DNA from: CAMCXE01 sp046347475
GTDB lineage: Bacteria; Pseudomonadota; Gammaproteobacteria; Pseudomonadales; Cellvibrionaceae
Length of the DNA stretch: 64,000 bases
Assembly (NCBI GenBank): GCA_046347475.1
Contig: JAXMGD010000001.1
Location: forward strand, 372,001-436,000
Reading direction: 5' to 3'
Below, one piece after another: positions 8,811 through 17,953 of this stretch. Below the pieces are notes generated by a model that saw only the letters and a list, made by a program, of their open reading frames with translations, did no database searches and was not told the origin of the DNA. The first letter of the stretch is position 1, and the number at the start of each line of letters is the position of its first letter. Made by a program: the position numbers and the translations under genes.

Positions 8811-11057
8811 ATGGTAAAAGTTAGGCAAGATAGACCCACCACCCTTGATGGCAAGGTTGATATAGTCTCTTGGATTGATTATCTGCGCGATACCGCCAAA
8901 CTCTCGGCGGATGCCGTGCCCGATTTGCAGCGCAGCTGTGAATTGGCCCAAGCCTTGGAGCAGGCGCCTGGCGATAAAACCGATGGCTGGACAGAGGCCT
9001 ATTCCTCCTTCAGTGCAGGCCTTGAAATGGCGGAAATTCTCGCCGGCTTGCAGTTGGATAAAGACAGTTTGGTGGCGGCTATTTTGTACCGCAGTGTGCG
9101 GGAAAATAAATGCAGCCTAGCCGAAATTGACAAGGCTTTTGGCTCAACAGTTGCCACCTTAATTGACGGTGTGCGCCGTATGGCGGCGATCAGTAATCTC
9201 ACCAATCACAGCGGCGATAAAGTACTGGGGCAGCCCAGCACAGATCAGTCGGATAACGTGCGCAAAATGCTGGTGGCCATGGTAGACGACGTGCGCGTGG
9301 CGCTAATTAAATTAGCTGAGCGCACCTGTGCTATTCGTGCTGTAAAAAAAGCCCCTATTGAAAAACGCCAGCGCGTCGCCCGTGAAGTATCGGAAATATA
9401 TGCACCGCTTGCCCACCGCTTAGGTATTGGCCACATCAAATGGGAGCTGGAGGATTTATCCTTTCGCTATTTGCAGCCCTACGATTATAAATACATTGCC
9501 AAATTATTAGACGAGCGCAGGCTGGATCGGCAAGTTTATATAGAAGAAGTGATCGCCATTTTGAAAGGCGCCATGGAGCATGAGCGCATTCAGGTGTTAG
9601 ATATTAATGGCCGCGCCAAACACATTTATAGTATTTGGCGCAAAATGAAACGCAAGGGCATTAGTTTTTCTGAAGTCTACGATATTCGCGCTGTACGTAT
9701 TTTGGTGGCGTCTGAACAGGATTGTTACCGCGCGTTAGGTATAGTCCATTCCCTCTGGCGCAATATTCCCAACGAGTTCGATGATTACATCGCCAACCCC
9801 AAAGAAAACGGCTACCGCTCGTTACATACGGCTGTAAAAGGCCCAGCCAGCCGCGTATTAGAAATTCAAATTCGCACCCGCGATATGCACGAAGAAGCCG
9901 AATACGGCGTCTGCGCCCACTGGCGTTACAAAAAATCCGATAAAGATGGCGCTTCTAATTCTTACGAGCAAAAAATTGCGTGGCTGCGGCAGGTATTGGA
10001 ATGGCACGATGAAATTGGCGGTAATCCGCTGGATGATCATTTGCATCGCGGGTTTGAACAAGACCGCATTTATGTATTTACCCCCGAAGGGCATGTGGTG
10101 GATTTGCCGGAAAATGCCACGCCGGTCGATTTTGCCTTTCGTATTCATTCGGATATAGGTATTCGCTGCAAAGGCGCTAAGGTCAATGGCCGCATAGTGC
10201 CGCTGAATTATTCGTTGCGCACGGCGGACCAGGTGGAAATTATTACCGGCAATCGCGAGGCACCAAGCCGCGATTGGTTGGTGCCCGCATTGGGTTATAT
10301 CACCACCTCGCGGGCCCGCAGCCGTTTACAAGGCTGGTTCCGGCAGCAGGATCGTGATCAAAATATTGCCGATGGCCGCGCCTTGTTGGATCACGAATTT
10401 TTGCGCTTGGCCGTTGATAATATCGACTACGAAGCCTTGGCGAAAAAACTTAAATTGCGCACGCTGGATGACTTGTATGCCGCCGTGGGCACCGGCGATT
10501 TAAGTGTCGACCGAATTATTAATGTCGCCGAGCGCTTATTTAAACCGGAAAAAAACAACGAGCTGGTTACCTCCTTGGTGGGCCGCGCGCAATCGGCAGA
10601 GCCGGACGGCTCGGATATTTATATTGATGGTGTGGGCAATTTAATGTCCCACATTGCCCAGTGCTGCAAACCGATTCCCGGCGATCGCATTACCGGATAC
10701 ATCACCCTAGGGCGTGGTGTATCCATTCACCGGCAAGACTGCACGAATATTTTGCATCTGGCCGCAGAAGAGCCTAACCGTATTATTAAAGTGGACTGGG
10801 CACAAAAACCTGAGCAGGTTTATTCGGTGGACGTTATTGTGGAAGCTTTTGACCGCCACGGTTTATTGCGTGACATCACCACACTGCTGGATAAAGAACG
10901 CATCAACGTTAGTGCCATGCAAACTCTGTCTAACAAACAAAAAAATACGGTGGATATGTCGTTTCGTGTGGAAGTGGCCAGCTACGCCGACTTAAGTCGC
11001 GTGTTGGCGCGCTTGAGTCGGTTGCCAAATATTTCAAGCGTAAAACGCCGCATTTAA
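8811..11057 (+). CDS. relA: (p)ppGpp synthetase RelA (GTP pyrophosphokinase)
   Basis: 748 residues, normal RelA length. It transfers pyrophosphate from ATP to GTP/GDP on stalled ribosomes. The N-terminal HD-like domain (about 60-200) lacks the His-Asp hydrolase signature (Y-R-S-V at that site), which separates RelA from SpoT. The synthetase domain contains D-Y-I-A-N-P-K-E-N-G-Y-R-S-L-H (about 324), followed by TGS (V-F-T-P-E-G-H-V, about 420), the Cys motif C-C-K-P-I-P-G-D (about 617) and a C-terminal ACT domain (about 670-745). The start M-V-K-V-R matches the family although the ribosome-binding site is weak. Confidence 0.97.
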   Translation: MVKVRQDRPTTLDGKVDIVSWIDYLRDTAKLSADAVPDLQRSCELAQALEQAPGDKTDGWTEAYSSFSAGLEMAEILAGLQLDKDSLVAAILYRSVRENKCSLAEIDKAFGSTVATLIDGVRRMAAISNLTNHSGDKVLGQPSTDQSDNVRKMLVAMVDDVRVALIKLAERTCAIRAVKKAPIEKRQRVAREVSEIYAPLAHRLGIGHIKWELEDLSFRYLQPYDYKYIAKLLDERRLDRQVYIEEVIAILKGAMEHERIQVLDINGRAKHIYSIWRKMKRKGISFSEVYDIRAVRILVASEQDCYRALGIVHSLWRNIPNEFDDYIANPKENGYRSLHTAVKGPASRVLEIQIRTRDMHEEAEYGVCAHWRYKKSDKDGASNSYEQKIAWLRQVLEWHDEIGGNPLDDHLHRGFEQDRIYVFTPEGHVVDLPENATPVDFAFRIHSDIGIRCKGAKVNGRIVPLNYSLRTADQVEIITGNREAPSRDWLVPALGYITTSRARSRLQGWFRQQDRDQNIADGRALLDHEFLRLAVDNIDYEALAKKLKLRTLDDLYAAVGTGDLSVDRIINVAERLFKPEKNNELVTSLVGRAQSAEPDGSDIYIDGVGNLMSHIAQCCKPIPGDRITGYITLGRGVSIHRQDCTNILHLAAEEPNRIIKVDWAQKPEQVYSVDVIVEAFDRHGLLRDITTLLDKERINVSAMQTLSNKQKNTVDMSFRVEVASYADLSRVLARLSRLPNISSVKRRI

Positions 11058-11147
11058 TGGCTACTCTTGGTGCAGCGGGTAAAATATAGGCCAAGCGCTT
11101 GTTTTTATCTGCTCGGCCTGGGTAAGTGTTTAAACCTTTGGCGACTG

Positions 11148-11215
11148 TGATTAATTGCAGGCTTTGCCTTTTTCAAAACCGTCGCGGGCATGGTGCCCGC
11201 ACCAAATGTGGAGCG
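11148..11215. repeat. Fragment of family-2 element between relA and mazG
   Basis: Starts TGATTAATTGCAGGC and runs through TTTGCCTTTTTCAAAACCGTC into the hairpin GCGGGCA-TGG-TGCCCGC. This matches the ends and the GC-rich hairpin of the family-2 elements at 19443-19570, 20168-20298 and 56681-56786. The second end is not recognisable, so it is probably a decayed copy. Confidence 0.5.
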
Positions 11216-11302
11216 GGTGTGTGATTAACAGCCGCTGCAATGAATCAGGCGCTTACTGGCGCCGCATACGTATTTTAACGTGCAGTTAACAAGGCTTTTG
11301 AT

Positions 11303-12112
11303 ATGCCCCGGTACACACTTGCCGATTTGATTGAGCTAATGGCTCGCCTGCGGGACCCGCTAGATGGCTGCCCGTGGGATTTAAAACAAAATTTTTCCAG
11401 TATTACCAAGCATACGCTGGAAGAAGTATATGAAGTCATTGACGCTATAGAGCGCGAAGACCTGCCTCAGCTGCGTGATGAGCTGGGGGATTTATTGTTT
11501 CAAATTGTATTTTACGCGCAGCTAGCCCGCGAGCAGGCGGCGTTTGATTTGGCTGATGTGGTGGATGGCATTACGCAAAAACTACTGCGCCGCCATCCCC
11601 ATGTATTCCCAGATGGCACACTAAAAAGCCGCAGGCAGGGGGCTGAATTAACAGATGCCGCTATAAAAGCCCAATGGGAACAACTGAAATCACAAGAGCG
11701 CAGCGAAAAAGGGCAGGGGCAGATATTGGCGGATATTCCGGTTGCGCTGCCCGGTTTGCTTCGCGCAGAGAAATTACAAAAACGCGTGGCGGCACTCGGT
11801 ATGGATTTTGTTGATGCTAAGGCCGCTATTGCAGGCTTAAAAGCGGAAATTAATGAATTAGAAGCTGCGCTGGCGAGCGAGCAATCGGCTGCCGTTGCCG
11901 ATGAGTTGGGCGACGTGTTGTTTAGCCTCGTGAATGTGGCCCGCCATGTCAAATTAGATGCCGAGCAGTGTTTACGCGCTGCCAACAGTAAGTTTTCCCG
12001 CCGGGTAATTGCCATGGATAAAATCATAAACGAGCGCCAAACACAGTGGGCTGATTGCGACGCCGACGCCTATGCCGCCTTGTGGCAGCAGGCCAAAGGT
12101 GAATGCAATTAA
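11303..12112 (+). CDS. mazG: Nucleoside triphosphate pyrophosphohydrolase MazG
   Basis: 269 residues, the length of two-domain MazG. It hydrolyses NTPs/dNTPs to NMP and PPi and in E. coli lowers ppGpp after starvation, consistent with its place behind relA. Both MazG domains are visible: the first with C-P-W-D, E-E-V-Y-E and D-E-L-G-D-L-L-F (about 24-62), the second with D-E-L-G-D-V-L-F (about 200-208), which carries the acidic metal-binding residues. It is separated from relA by 245 bases with a decayed repeat, so its transcription may be independent. Confidence 0.95.
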   Translation: MPRYTLADLIELMARLRDPLDGCPWDLKQNFSSITKHTLEEVYEVIDAIEREDLPQLRDELGDLLFQIVFYAQLAREQAAFDLADVVDGITQKLLRRHPHVFPDGTLKSRRQGAELTDAAIKAQWEQLKSQERSEKGQGQILADIPVALPGLLRAEKLQKRVAALGMDFVDAKAAIAGLKAEINELEAALASEQSAAVADELGDVLFSLVNVARHVKLDAEQCLRAANSKFSRRVIAMDKIINERQTQWADCDADAYAALWQQAKGECN

Positions 12113-12272
12113 GCCAATATTCTTTTGCTACACACACCGCCAACCCGGCGCCAAAACACATTCAGGCCATTTAAAAACGGTCAAGGGCACACAGTATTTT
12201 TTGTTGCGGCGGAATCAAACCTGCGTTTATTGGGATTAAAACAGGGTGTACAGGTTTTTCCTGCCCCCTAAT

Positions 12273-12308
12273 TTATTAACCCGACACCAAATGCAGCTGG
12301 GTTAATAA
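12273..12308. repeat. REP-like 36-bp palindrome
   Basis: Perfect 10-bp arms TTATTAACCC and GGGTTAATAA around a 16-base centre. A second copy with the same centre pattern (A-C-x-A-A-A-T-G) is at 15884-15919 and a more distant one at 20029-20063. All are intergenic. Confidence 0.55.
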
Positions 12309-12521
12309 TTCATCCCTGGCTCCGCCTTTTTGAGAATTGTCAGAGAGTTGCTTTTTGTTTGGCCCTGGATTCCATTTTTGCGAGGGGTTTGGAAACAGAA
12401 AAACCTGCAATTAACCCGCAGCTCCTTACCAGACAGTATATAAATGGTGAGTGTGCAGCGAAGCTGCGCTGAGCGGCCGGTTGTAAATTAACCAGCGTGC
12501 GCGCCAAGGCCACCCTTAACC

Positions 12522-12550
12522 TTGTGAAAGTTTGCCCCTGCGTGTATCTT
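12522..12550 (+). promoter_or_regulatory. Candidate sigma-70 promoter of adk
   Basis: TTGTGA (12522-12527) and TATCTT (12545-12550) are 17 bases apart, each matching four of six consensus bases. The -10 lies 47 bases before the adk start codon. The call rests only on pattern and position. Confidence 0.4.
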
Positions 12551-12597
12551 AACCCCTTTGTCCAGGCCTATTGCCTTATTCTTCGGAGAACTCATTC

Positions 12598-13248
12598 ATG
12601 CGGATTATTCTTTTAGGTGCTCCCGGCGCCGGAAAAGGGACCCAAGCTAAACACATCATGGAGTTGTTTGCTATTCCGCAAATCTCAACGGGTGATATGC
12701 TCCGAAACGCTATTAAAGAAGGCACAGAATTGGGGCTTAAGGTAAAAGACGTAATGGCCTCGGGTGGTTTGGTCTCTGATGAATTAATAATTGATTTGGT
12801 AAAAGAGCGTATTTTGCAAGACGATTGTAAAAATGGCTTTTTATTCGACGGCTTTCCGCGCACGATTCCACAGGCGCAAGCACTGGCCGATGCCAATATT
12901 CCCATTGATCATGTTGTAGATTTTCACGTAGACGATGAAGAAATTGTGGCGCGCTTAAGTGGTCGCCGCGTGCATGTGGATTCCGGGCGTATTTACCACA
13001 TCCAACATAACCCCCCAAAACAAGCAGGCCTTGACGATGTGACCGGTGAGCCCCTGGTGCAACGCCCGGATGATGAAGAGCCCACTGTGCGTAAGCGTCT
13101 GGCGGTTTACCATGAACAAACTGAGCCCTTGATTGATTTTTACCGCACCTATTCTCAATCCCATGGCGGTGTTCCAAAATGTTCTCGCGTGAACGGCGTG
13201 GGCGCCCTTGATGAAATCCGCCAACGCGTTGCCGACGTACTTAAGTAG
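12598..13248 (+). CDS. adk: Adenylate kinase
   Basis: 216 residues, the long-lid form. It catalyses ATP + AMP to 2 ADP. The P-loop G-A-P-G-A-G-K-G-T-Q is at residues 7-16, the AMP-binding T-G-D-M-L-R and D-G-F-P-R-T motifs follow, and the lid (about 123-160) begins G-R-R-V-H and lacks zinc cysteines, as usual in Gram-negatives. The ATG at 12598 is chosen because the protein should begin M-R-I-I-L-L-G and a GGAG lies upstream; an in-frame ATG 27 bases earlier only adds a non-family leader. A strong terminator follows. Confidence 0.97.
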   Translation: MRIILLGAPGAGKGTQAKHIMELFAIPQISTGDMLRNAIKEGTELGLKVKDVMASGGLVSDELIIDLVKERILQDDCKNGFLFDGFPRTIPQAQALADANIPIDHVVDFHVDDEEIVARLSGRRVHVDSGRIYHIQHNPPKQAGLDDVTGEPLVQRPDDEEPTVRKRLAVYHEQTEPLIDFYRTYSQSHGGVPKCSRVNGVGALDEIRQRVADVLK

Positions 13249-13298
13249 GCCTATTGCGCACCGCTAGCCCTGTGCCTGATGCGGACATTATTAAAATT

Positions 13299-13320
13299 GG
13301 CTCTGACGAGCCTTTTTTTT
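13299..13320 (+). terminator. Rho-independent terminator after adk
   Basis: GGCTC-TGAC-GAGCC stem-loop followed by eight T. It lies 51 bases after the adk stop and 26 bases before hemH, so hemH needs its own promoter or read-through. Confidence 0.85.
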
Positions 13321-13345
13321 CGCCTCAAATTAGTGGAATCCCCCT

Positions 13346-14347
13346 GTGACCTCAAAAAAATCTGCAATTGTTTTACTTAATCTAGGCACCCCCGAGGCGC
13401 CCACCGTATCCAGCGTGCGCAAATTTTTACGCGCATTCTTAAGCGACCCGCGCGTGGTGGAATTGCCGCGGTTGCTATGGCTACCGATTTTATACGGCAT
13501 TATTCTGCCGCTGCGACCCAAAAAAGCACTGCAGGCATACACAATGGTGTGGACGGAAGAAGGCTCACCGCTTAAAGCAATTACCGATAAACAAGTGCAA
13601 GCCCTAGCGCACATCGCTCAGGCCCAAATGGGGGACGCTGTGGAAGTGGTGGCCGCCATGACCTATGGTGAGCCCGAGTTGGAAGGGCAAATAAAAGCGC
13701 TGCGCGCACGCGGCGTCAGTCGCATTATTTTATTGCCTCTGTATCCGCAGTATTCGGCTACTACTACAGCGCCCATATACGATCAAGTGGCTCGTTATAT
13801 TCGCCGCACGCGGCATATTGCCGAAGTGTTCTTAGTTAATGCTTATTATGATCGCAAGGATTACATAGCCGCATTGGCGGCGAGTATTTCCGAGCATTGG
13901 CAACAAAATGGTCGCAACGAAAAACTGCTTTTTTCCTTTCATGGCATTCCCCAGCGCTGCGTTGATAAGGGTGATCCCTATTACGATCATTGTGTGGCGA
14001 CAGCCAATGCGGTAGCACAAAAGCTTGCTTTGCCTTCGGACGCATGGGCTATTAGTTTTCAATCCCGTTTAGGGAAGGCTAAATGGTTGCAACCTTACAC
14101 GGATAAATTATTGGTTGAGTGGGCTTCGGCGGGTGTGCAATCTGTTGATGTTATTTGCCCGGCATTTGCTACGGACTGTATTGAGACCCTGGAAGAAATT
14201 CAGGGCGAAAACCAAGAATTGTTTTTACACGCCGGCGGCCAGCGCTTTAGTTATGTGCCCTGTCTTAATGATCGGGCCGACCATATCGACATGATGTGGG
14301 CCATTGTAAAACCCTTGTTACTTAATTCTGCGGATTACACCCATTAA
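13346..14347 (+). CDS. hemH: Ferrochelatase
   Basis: 333 residues, typical length. It inserts Fe(II) into protoporphyrin IX, the last step of haem synthesis. Motifs: L-L-N-L-G-T-P near the start, the catalytic His in F-S-F-H-G-I-P (about residue 194), the F-Q-S-R-L-G-K-A-K-W segment and the conserved Glu in C-I-E-T-L-E-E-I (about 270-277). The start codon is GTG at 13346. It sits directly behind the adk terminator, and a large geneless region follows. Confidence 0.96.
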   Translation: MTSKKSAIVLLNLGTPEAPTVSSVRKFLRAFLSDPRVVELPRLLWLPILYGIILPLRPKKALQAYTMVWTEEGSPLKAITDKQVQALAHIAQAQMGDAVEVVAAMTYGEPELEGQIKALRARGVSRIILLPLYPQYSATTTAPIYDQVARYIRRTRHIAEVFLVNAYYDRKDYIAALAASISEHWQQNGRNEKLLFSFHGIPQRCVDKGDPYYDHCVATANAVAQKLALPSDAWAISFQSRLGKAKWLQPYTDKLLVEWASAGVQSVDVICPAFATDCIETLEEIQGENQELFLHAGGQRFSYVPCLNDRADHIDMMWAIVKPLLLNSADYTH

Positions 14348-14440
14348 AGCGGTGGCACCATAGATCTTCCGGATTCTAGTTGCTTTACAGCTCGCAAAAG
14401 TGTGCCCCTGCTGGTTTTATCGATACGCACGACGGCTTAA

Positions 14441-14857
14441 GGGCGTTTCCAGAAATTTACTGATTGTGATGATCGCGAGGCATTTTGCGCGGGCGACCAC
14501 AGGGATGCAGGACGACTCCATTGATGGCAATGTCATTAAGTTAAGGGAATGTGTAGGTACGATTCCGTGTGGCCGCCCAATGTTGGTCGCCAAAAAATAT
14601 CAGTAGCCGCAGAGGTTTGGATGCCCACAAGGGACGCCCCTAGGGCAGATTTTCATTCAGAAAATTCTTAACCTAATGACTTTGCCATGGAAGCGGGAAG
14701 TAGAATTTCATCGGGAATGAAATCGAAAACGACGCAGGGGCTAAAGTCGAGAAGCCAAAGTCGAGGATGCCAAAGCCGAATGAGGGAGCCTATGATAAAT
14801 GACCGACTGAGCACAAAAATAACGCAGCGCACGAAAAGTGAATTTCCTGAGGTGCCC
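14441..14857. repeat. MITE-like element, family 1, copy B (417 bp, inverted)
   Basis: In opposite orientation to copy A. The left end GGGCGTTTCCAGAAATTTAC matches the complement of the right end of copy A, including the shared GTGATGATCGC segment; the right end closes with CCTGAGGTGCCC. Flanks are TTAA (14437-14440) and CTAA (14858-14861). It is longer than copy A because of extra sequence at about 14540-14680 that has no counterpart there. Confidence 0.65.
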
Positions 14858-15666
14858 CTAAGTCGTCATTGCGGCCTTTGTGCCTATAATATTTACTCGA
14901 CACTAAAATCGCTGGTAAATCAAGCTCATCACACTAGCGACTGTTTATCTTCAGTTGGCGCCGCATTTTTTTGCTGCAGGTATATTCTGCATAAAAGGCT
15001 ACTGTTAAATAAGCCAATCTTTATGCTGCTGTTGAGGTATTTTCCTCATTTCGTGCATCCGCTTGACCGCTAGCCGTTTGTTGAAGTGCTGCCTTGCTAG
15101 GCTCTGCGCAATATTCTGAGCCGTTTAAATTGTGCTTGGTAAATTTTGTTTGAGATTGAGCCCGCGCTATCCACTCGCATCGAGTTATAGAGTCTGTACC
15201 TGTGTTTGCGGGCATGGGCATTAAGCTCTGCTCCGCCAATCAGACACATACTATATATAGAAAGAAGACTGAGTGGTTTCGGTGCGCGCAGTGGTTTGTT
15301 TGTTCGCGCAGCTAAATTATGAGGGGCGCCAAGGTGCCGCGCGCGATTAAATGCCAGCTCTGGGTTTAAGCCTGAGCGTTTGGTTTTGTCGTTTAGTGTG
15401 TCAGGTTTTATATTCTGGCGACACCAAGCTAAGACGCTCTGGTGGTAAACACGCGATAGTTTAATGCCTGGCGGCACTCCTCATAAATCGGTAGGGGCTA
15501 ATAAAATAGTCTATTCGCTTTTACTTGCTGGGCTAGAAACTCGCGATAGGCTGCAGGGTCAAAATCTCAGATCACATCTAAAGAACCCTTGAAAATACCC
15601 TGCTCGCGCTTGCCTCTTGAAATTGGCAAAAAGTGCTTATTTGCCGGGTGTAAACTCGGCAATTGT

Positions 15667-15790
15667 TTCTCGGCTTGGGCGCCTCGATTTTGGCTCCTCG
15701 ACTTTGGCTCCTGCGTCGTTCTACCGCCTAAATCCATTTAGGCGTGCTTCGCCCTGCCTACAATCTCTATTTCACTCCAGATGAAATCCA
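15667..15790. repeat. Family-1 internal fragment (copy D), joined to a family-3 fragment
   Basis: Carries the family-1 core (CTCGACTTTGGCTCCTGCG and the GCCTAAATCCATTTAGGC palindrome) but neither terminal repeat. Directly before it (about 15583-15663) is a decayed family-3 core, recognisable by GTGTAAACTC and the preceding GAAATTGGC. The junction suggests recombination between elements or insertion of one into another followed by decay. Confidence 0.55.
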
Positions 15791-15883
15791 TACATGGCAA
15801 CGTTTTAAGTTAGGGTTTTGTCCGCTCTGAGTTCGTTGAAAAGCGGATCGATGGGCTCACCGCGAATGGCCGTTATTCGGTTC

Positions 15884-15919
15884 TTATTATTCCGGCACTA
15901 AATGTCGCCGGGTTAATAG
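15884..15919. repeat. REP-like 36-bp palindrome, second copy
   Basis: Aligns along its full 36 bases with the copy at 12273-12308; the right arm CCGGGTTAATA is conserved and the left arm has diverged to TTATTATTCCGG. Confidence 0.45.
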
Positions 15920-16934
15920 CAATTGCTTAAGAGCGCGATTCGCATACCACAATGACATGGCCATCCATGTCAGTATCCTGCATACATGCATTCGTCCATT
16001 TTTTTTGCACATTCACCCGGCGGGCACCTTCGCTGATCGCATTTTTCAGAAGTTCCCCAGCTTTCCATAAATAGCATTGCCACACGCGCCTTAGCAGCAT
16101 TTGTGGAAAACTATGTTTGCGGCCATTGGTCAGCTTTAATAAGCATTTATCTTCTGGTTCCCTTTGGTCTTGGCGGTATTTTCGTTTGCTAGCGGGGAGT
16201 GGGCGGCTCTTAAATCAGATTCTGGTGCGCGCGTGGATAAATTTAGCGGCAATGTTTGTGGGTGTGCCTCGTCCGATTTATCGGCGATTTTAATGTGGCA
16301 AATAGCCCTTAGGTGTTTAAAGGCGTATTCAACCGCTGTTAAGTAAGGGGCTATTATTTAAAACCCGCTGCTGTCGTCTGCTATGCGCAGTAGCAAATAG
16401 CAGTTATTGCAGTATCCCAACTGGCGGCCGTCATTTATATGGGCTCATATTGGAGTATCGATTATGTGCTAGTTGCGCACGGCTTTTATTGTGGTCCTCT
16501 GTAGCGCGCAGTGCCATACGGTATTTATCGGGGTAGCTATGTGTCTGCTCAATAAGTTGCTTCGTTGGATACGTTTGCTTATCGAACGCTATCTGGTTGG
16601 AGTGGATGTATCCGCTCAAACGATTGCATCATTTAATGCAGCCGATGAGAACAACTGCTGGGCGCTGTTGTTTAAAGGTGTGTTCTTGTTGTCGGCCCTT
16701 ATGGGGCACTTCTCAGACCGTCTCGCGCTATCTACTTTTTTTGCTGCTGAGTTGAGCGTGACAAATATTTAAGGGTTGTGGGGGGAAGGGTGCCGCCTTG
16801 ATTTAGTCGATTGCCCTTTGCGTTTTATCGAGCTAAGCAAAACCCGCTTTCTGCTACCTGGGCCTTCTTGTGCTGAAATAAGTGTGCTACCGCGTGTCCA
16901 ACATGCACACATCTATAGGGGGTGAGTCTCTTTG

Positions 16935-17272
16935 AGGCGCCTCCAGAAATTTACTTTTCGCGCCCTCGCTTCGTTATTTTTGTGTTCAGTCGGTCATTTA
17001 TAACGCATAAACTCACGCATTCGGCTTTGGCATTCTCGATTTTGGCTGCTCGACTTTGGCTCCTGCGTCGTTCTCGATTTCATTCCCGATGAAATTCTAC
17101 TTCCCCCGTCCATGGGGTCATACCGCCTAAATCCATTTAGGCGTGTGTCGTTCTCGATTTCATTCTCGATGGAAATCTACCTCCTCTATCCGTGGGATCG
17201 TCCTACATCCTTGCAGTCGTCCGTGCAAAATGCTTAGCGATCATCACGAAAAGTAAATTTCCGGAAGCCCCC
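16935..17272. repeat. MITE-like element, family 1, copy C (338 bp, complete)
   Basis: Same orientation as copy A. The left end leads into AGAAATTTACTTTTCG and the right end is CGAAAAGTAAATTTCCGG followed by AAGCCCCC. It is flanked on both sides by TTTG (16931-16934 and 17273-17276), a probable 4-bp target duplication. It contains the GCCTAAATCCATTTAGGC palindrome (17125-17142) and duplicated GTCGTTCTCGATTTCATTC segments. Confidence 0.72.
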
Positions 17273-17953
17273 TTTGCTTTCAATCTGTGGGCCTATTGAT
17301 TTGCTCGCTCACTATAAGCGGCCGCAGTATAAACGTGCTGATGGGTGCCTGTGAGCGCCGTTAAACAAAGCGGCGCCCAATATTATAGGGCCATGTTTCT
17401 GAGTTGCTCAGCGTGTGTTAGTTCTATCCGAGTGACTTGAGTTTTCAGTTTGGCTCTCAAATACAAGACACCAAACGCATTTTGTCGGAGCCGTCATCTA
17501 TACCTGATTGGCATCCCAAAAGGGTTTATTGCGCACACTAAAAACGCTCTGCGCTATGGAGCAAACACCGAATGGGTTCAGCGCAAGGATTCAACGCGCG
17601 TATGTTTTAAAACGCTCAGGCTTGTGGCGCTGATGAGCAATAAGGTTGTCTGTGTGGTTTTGAAATCTATGCGCCTGGGATAAATTGTAAGAAGGAGCGT
17701 CGGCACGGGTGGAATTCAGTCGTGATCATTGGGCTAAATTGTCCTCGCGAGATATAAAAATCCTTTTGATCGGGGGTTGTGAGTGCTCATTTTGCTCATC
17801 GTGTTGGTAAAATTTGCTGTAGTGCGCACCTTGATTGCTATTTTTTTAAAAAAAATAGTGCAAAAGTGAAATTTATAAAATAAAATTGACTTTAGGCGCA
17901 TAGAGCGCAGATGCAATTTACTTTTTATATACAACATCCGTCCGTCGAGGATT

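Larger units (their letters stand above)
12113..12597. other. Geneless stretch between mazG and adk
   Basis: No gene is visible. It holds a REP-like palindrome (12273-12308) and a candidate adk promoter (12522-12550). The rest shows no recognised signal. Confidence 0.45.
14348..17953. other. 3.6-kb geneless region filled with repeat fragments
   Basis: Short reading frames exist on both strands, but none has a ribosome-binding site, a recognisable domain or protein-like composition. Identified content: family-1 element B (14441-14857); a family-3 end at 15067-15100 (CTAG, then CCGTTTGTTGAAG); a decayed family-3 core at about 15583-15663 fused directly to a family-1 fragment (15667-15790); a REP-like palindrome (15884-15919); and family-1 element C (16935-17272). 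The hairpin GCGCCG-TTAAACAAAG-CGGCGC lies at 17355-17376. The stretches 15100-15580, 15920-16934 and 17377-17900 remain unexplained. Confidence 0.55.

Noticed and set aside
11092..11106. CAAGCGCTTG followed by TTTTT as terminator of relA
   Set aside because: The palindrome has no room for a loop; the stem would be only three base pairs.
15097..15477. 126-codon minus-strand frame in the gene desert
   Set aside because: No ribosome-binding site, no recognisable domain; composition looks random.
16473..16772. 99-codon plus-strand frame with a hydrophobic start
   Set aside because: No ribosome-binding site, no family resemblance, and it lies in repeat-rich non-coding DNA.
17450..17683. Possible integron cassette site because AACGCTCAGGCTT recurs here and at about 15375
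   Set aside because: No attC-like core sites or folded stem pattern and no integrase; a shared 13-mer is not enough.
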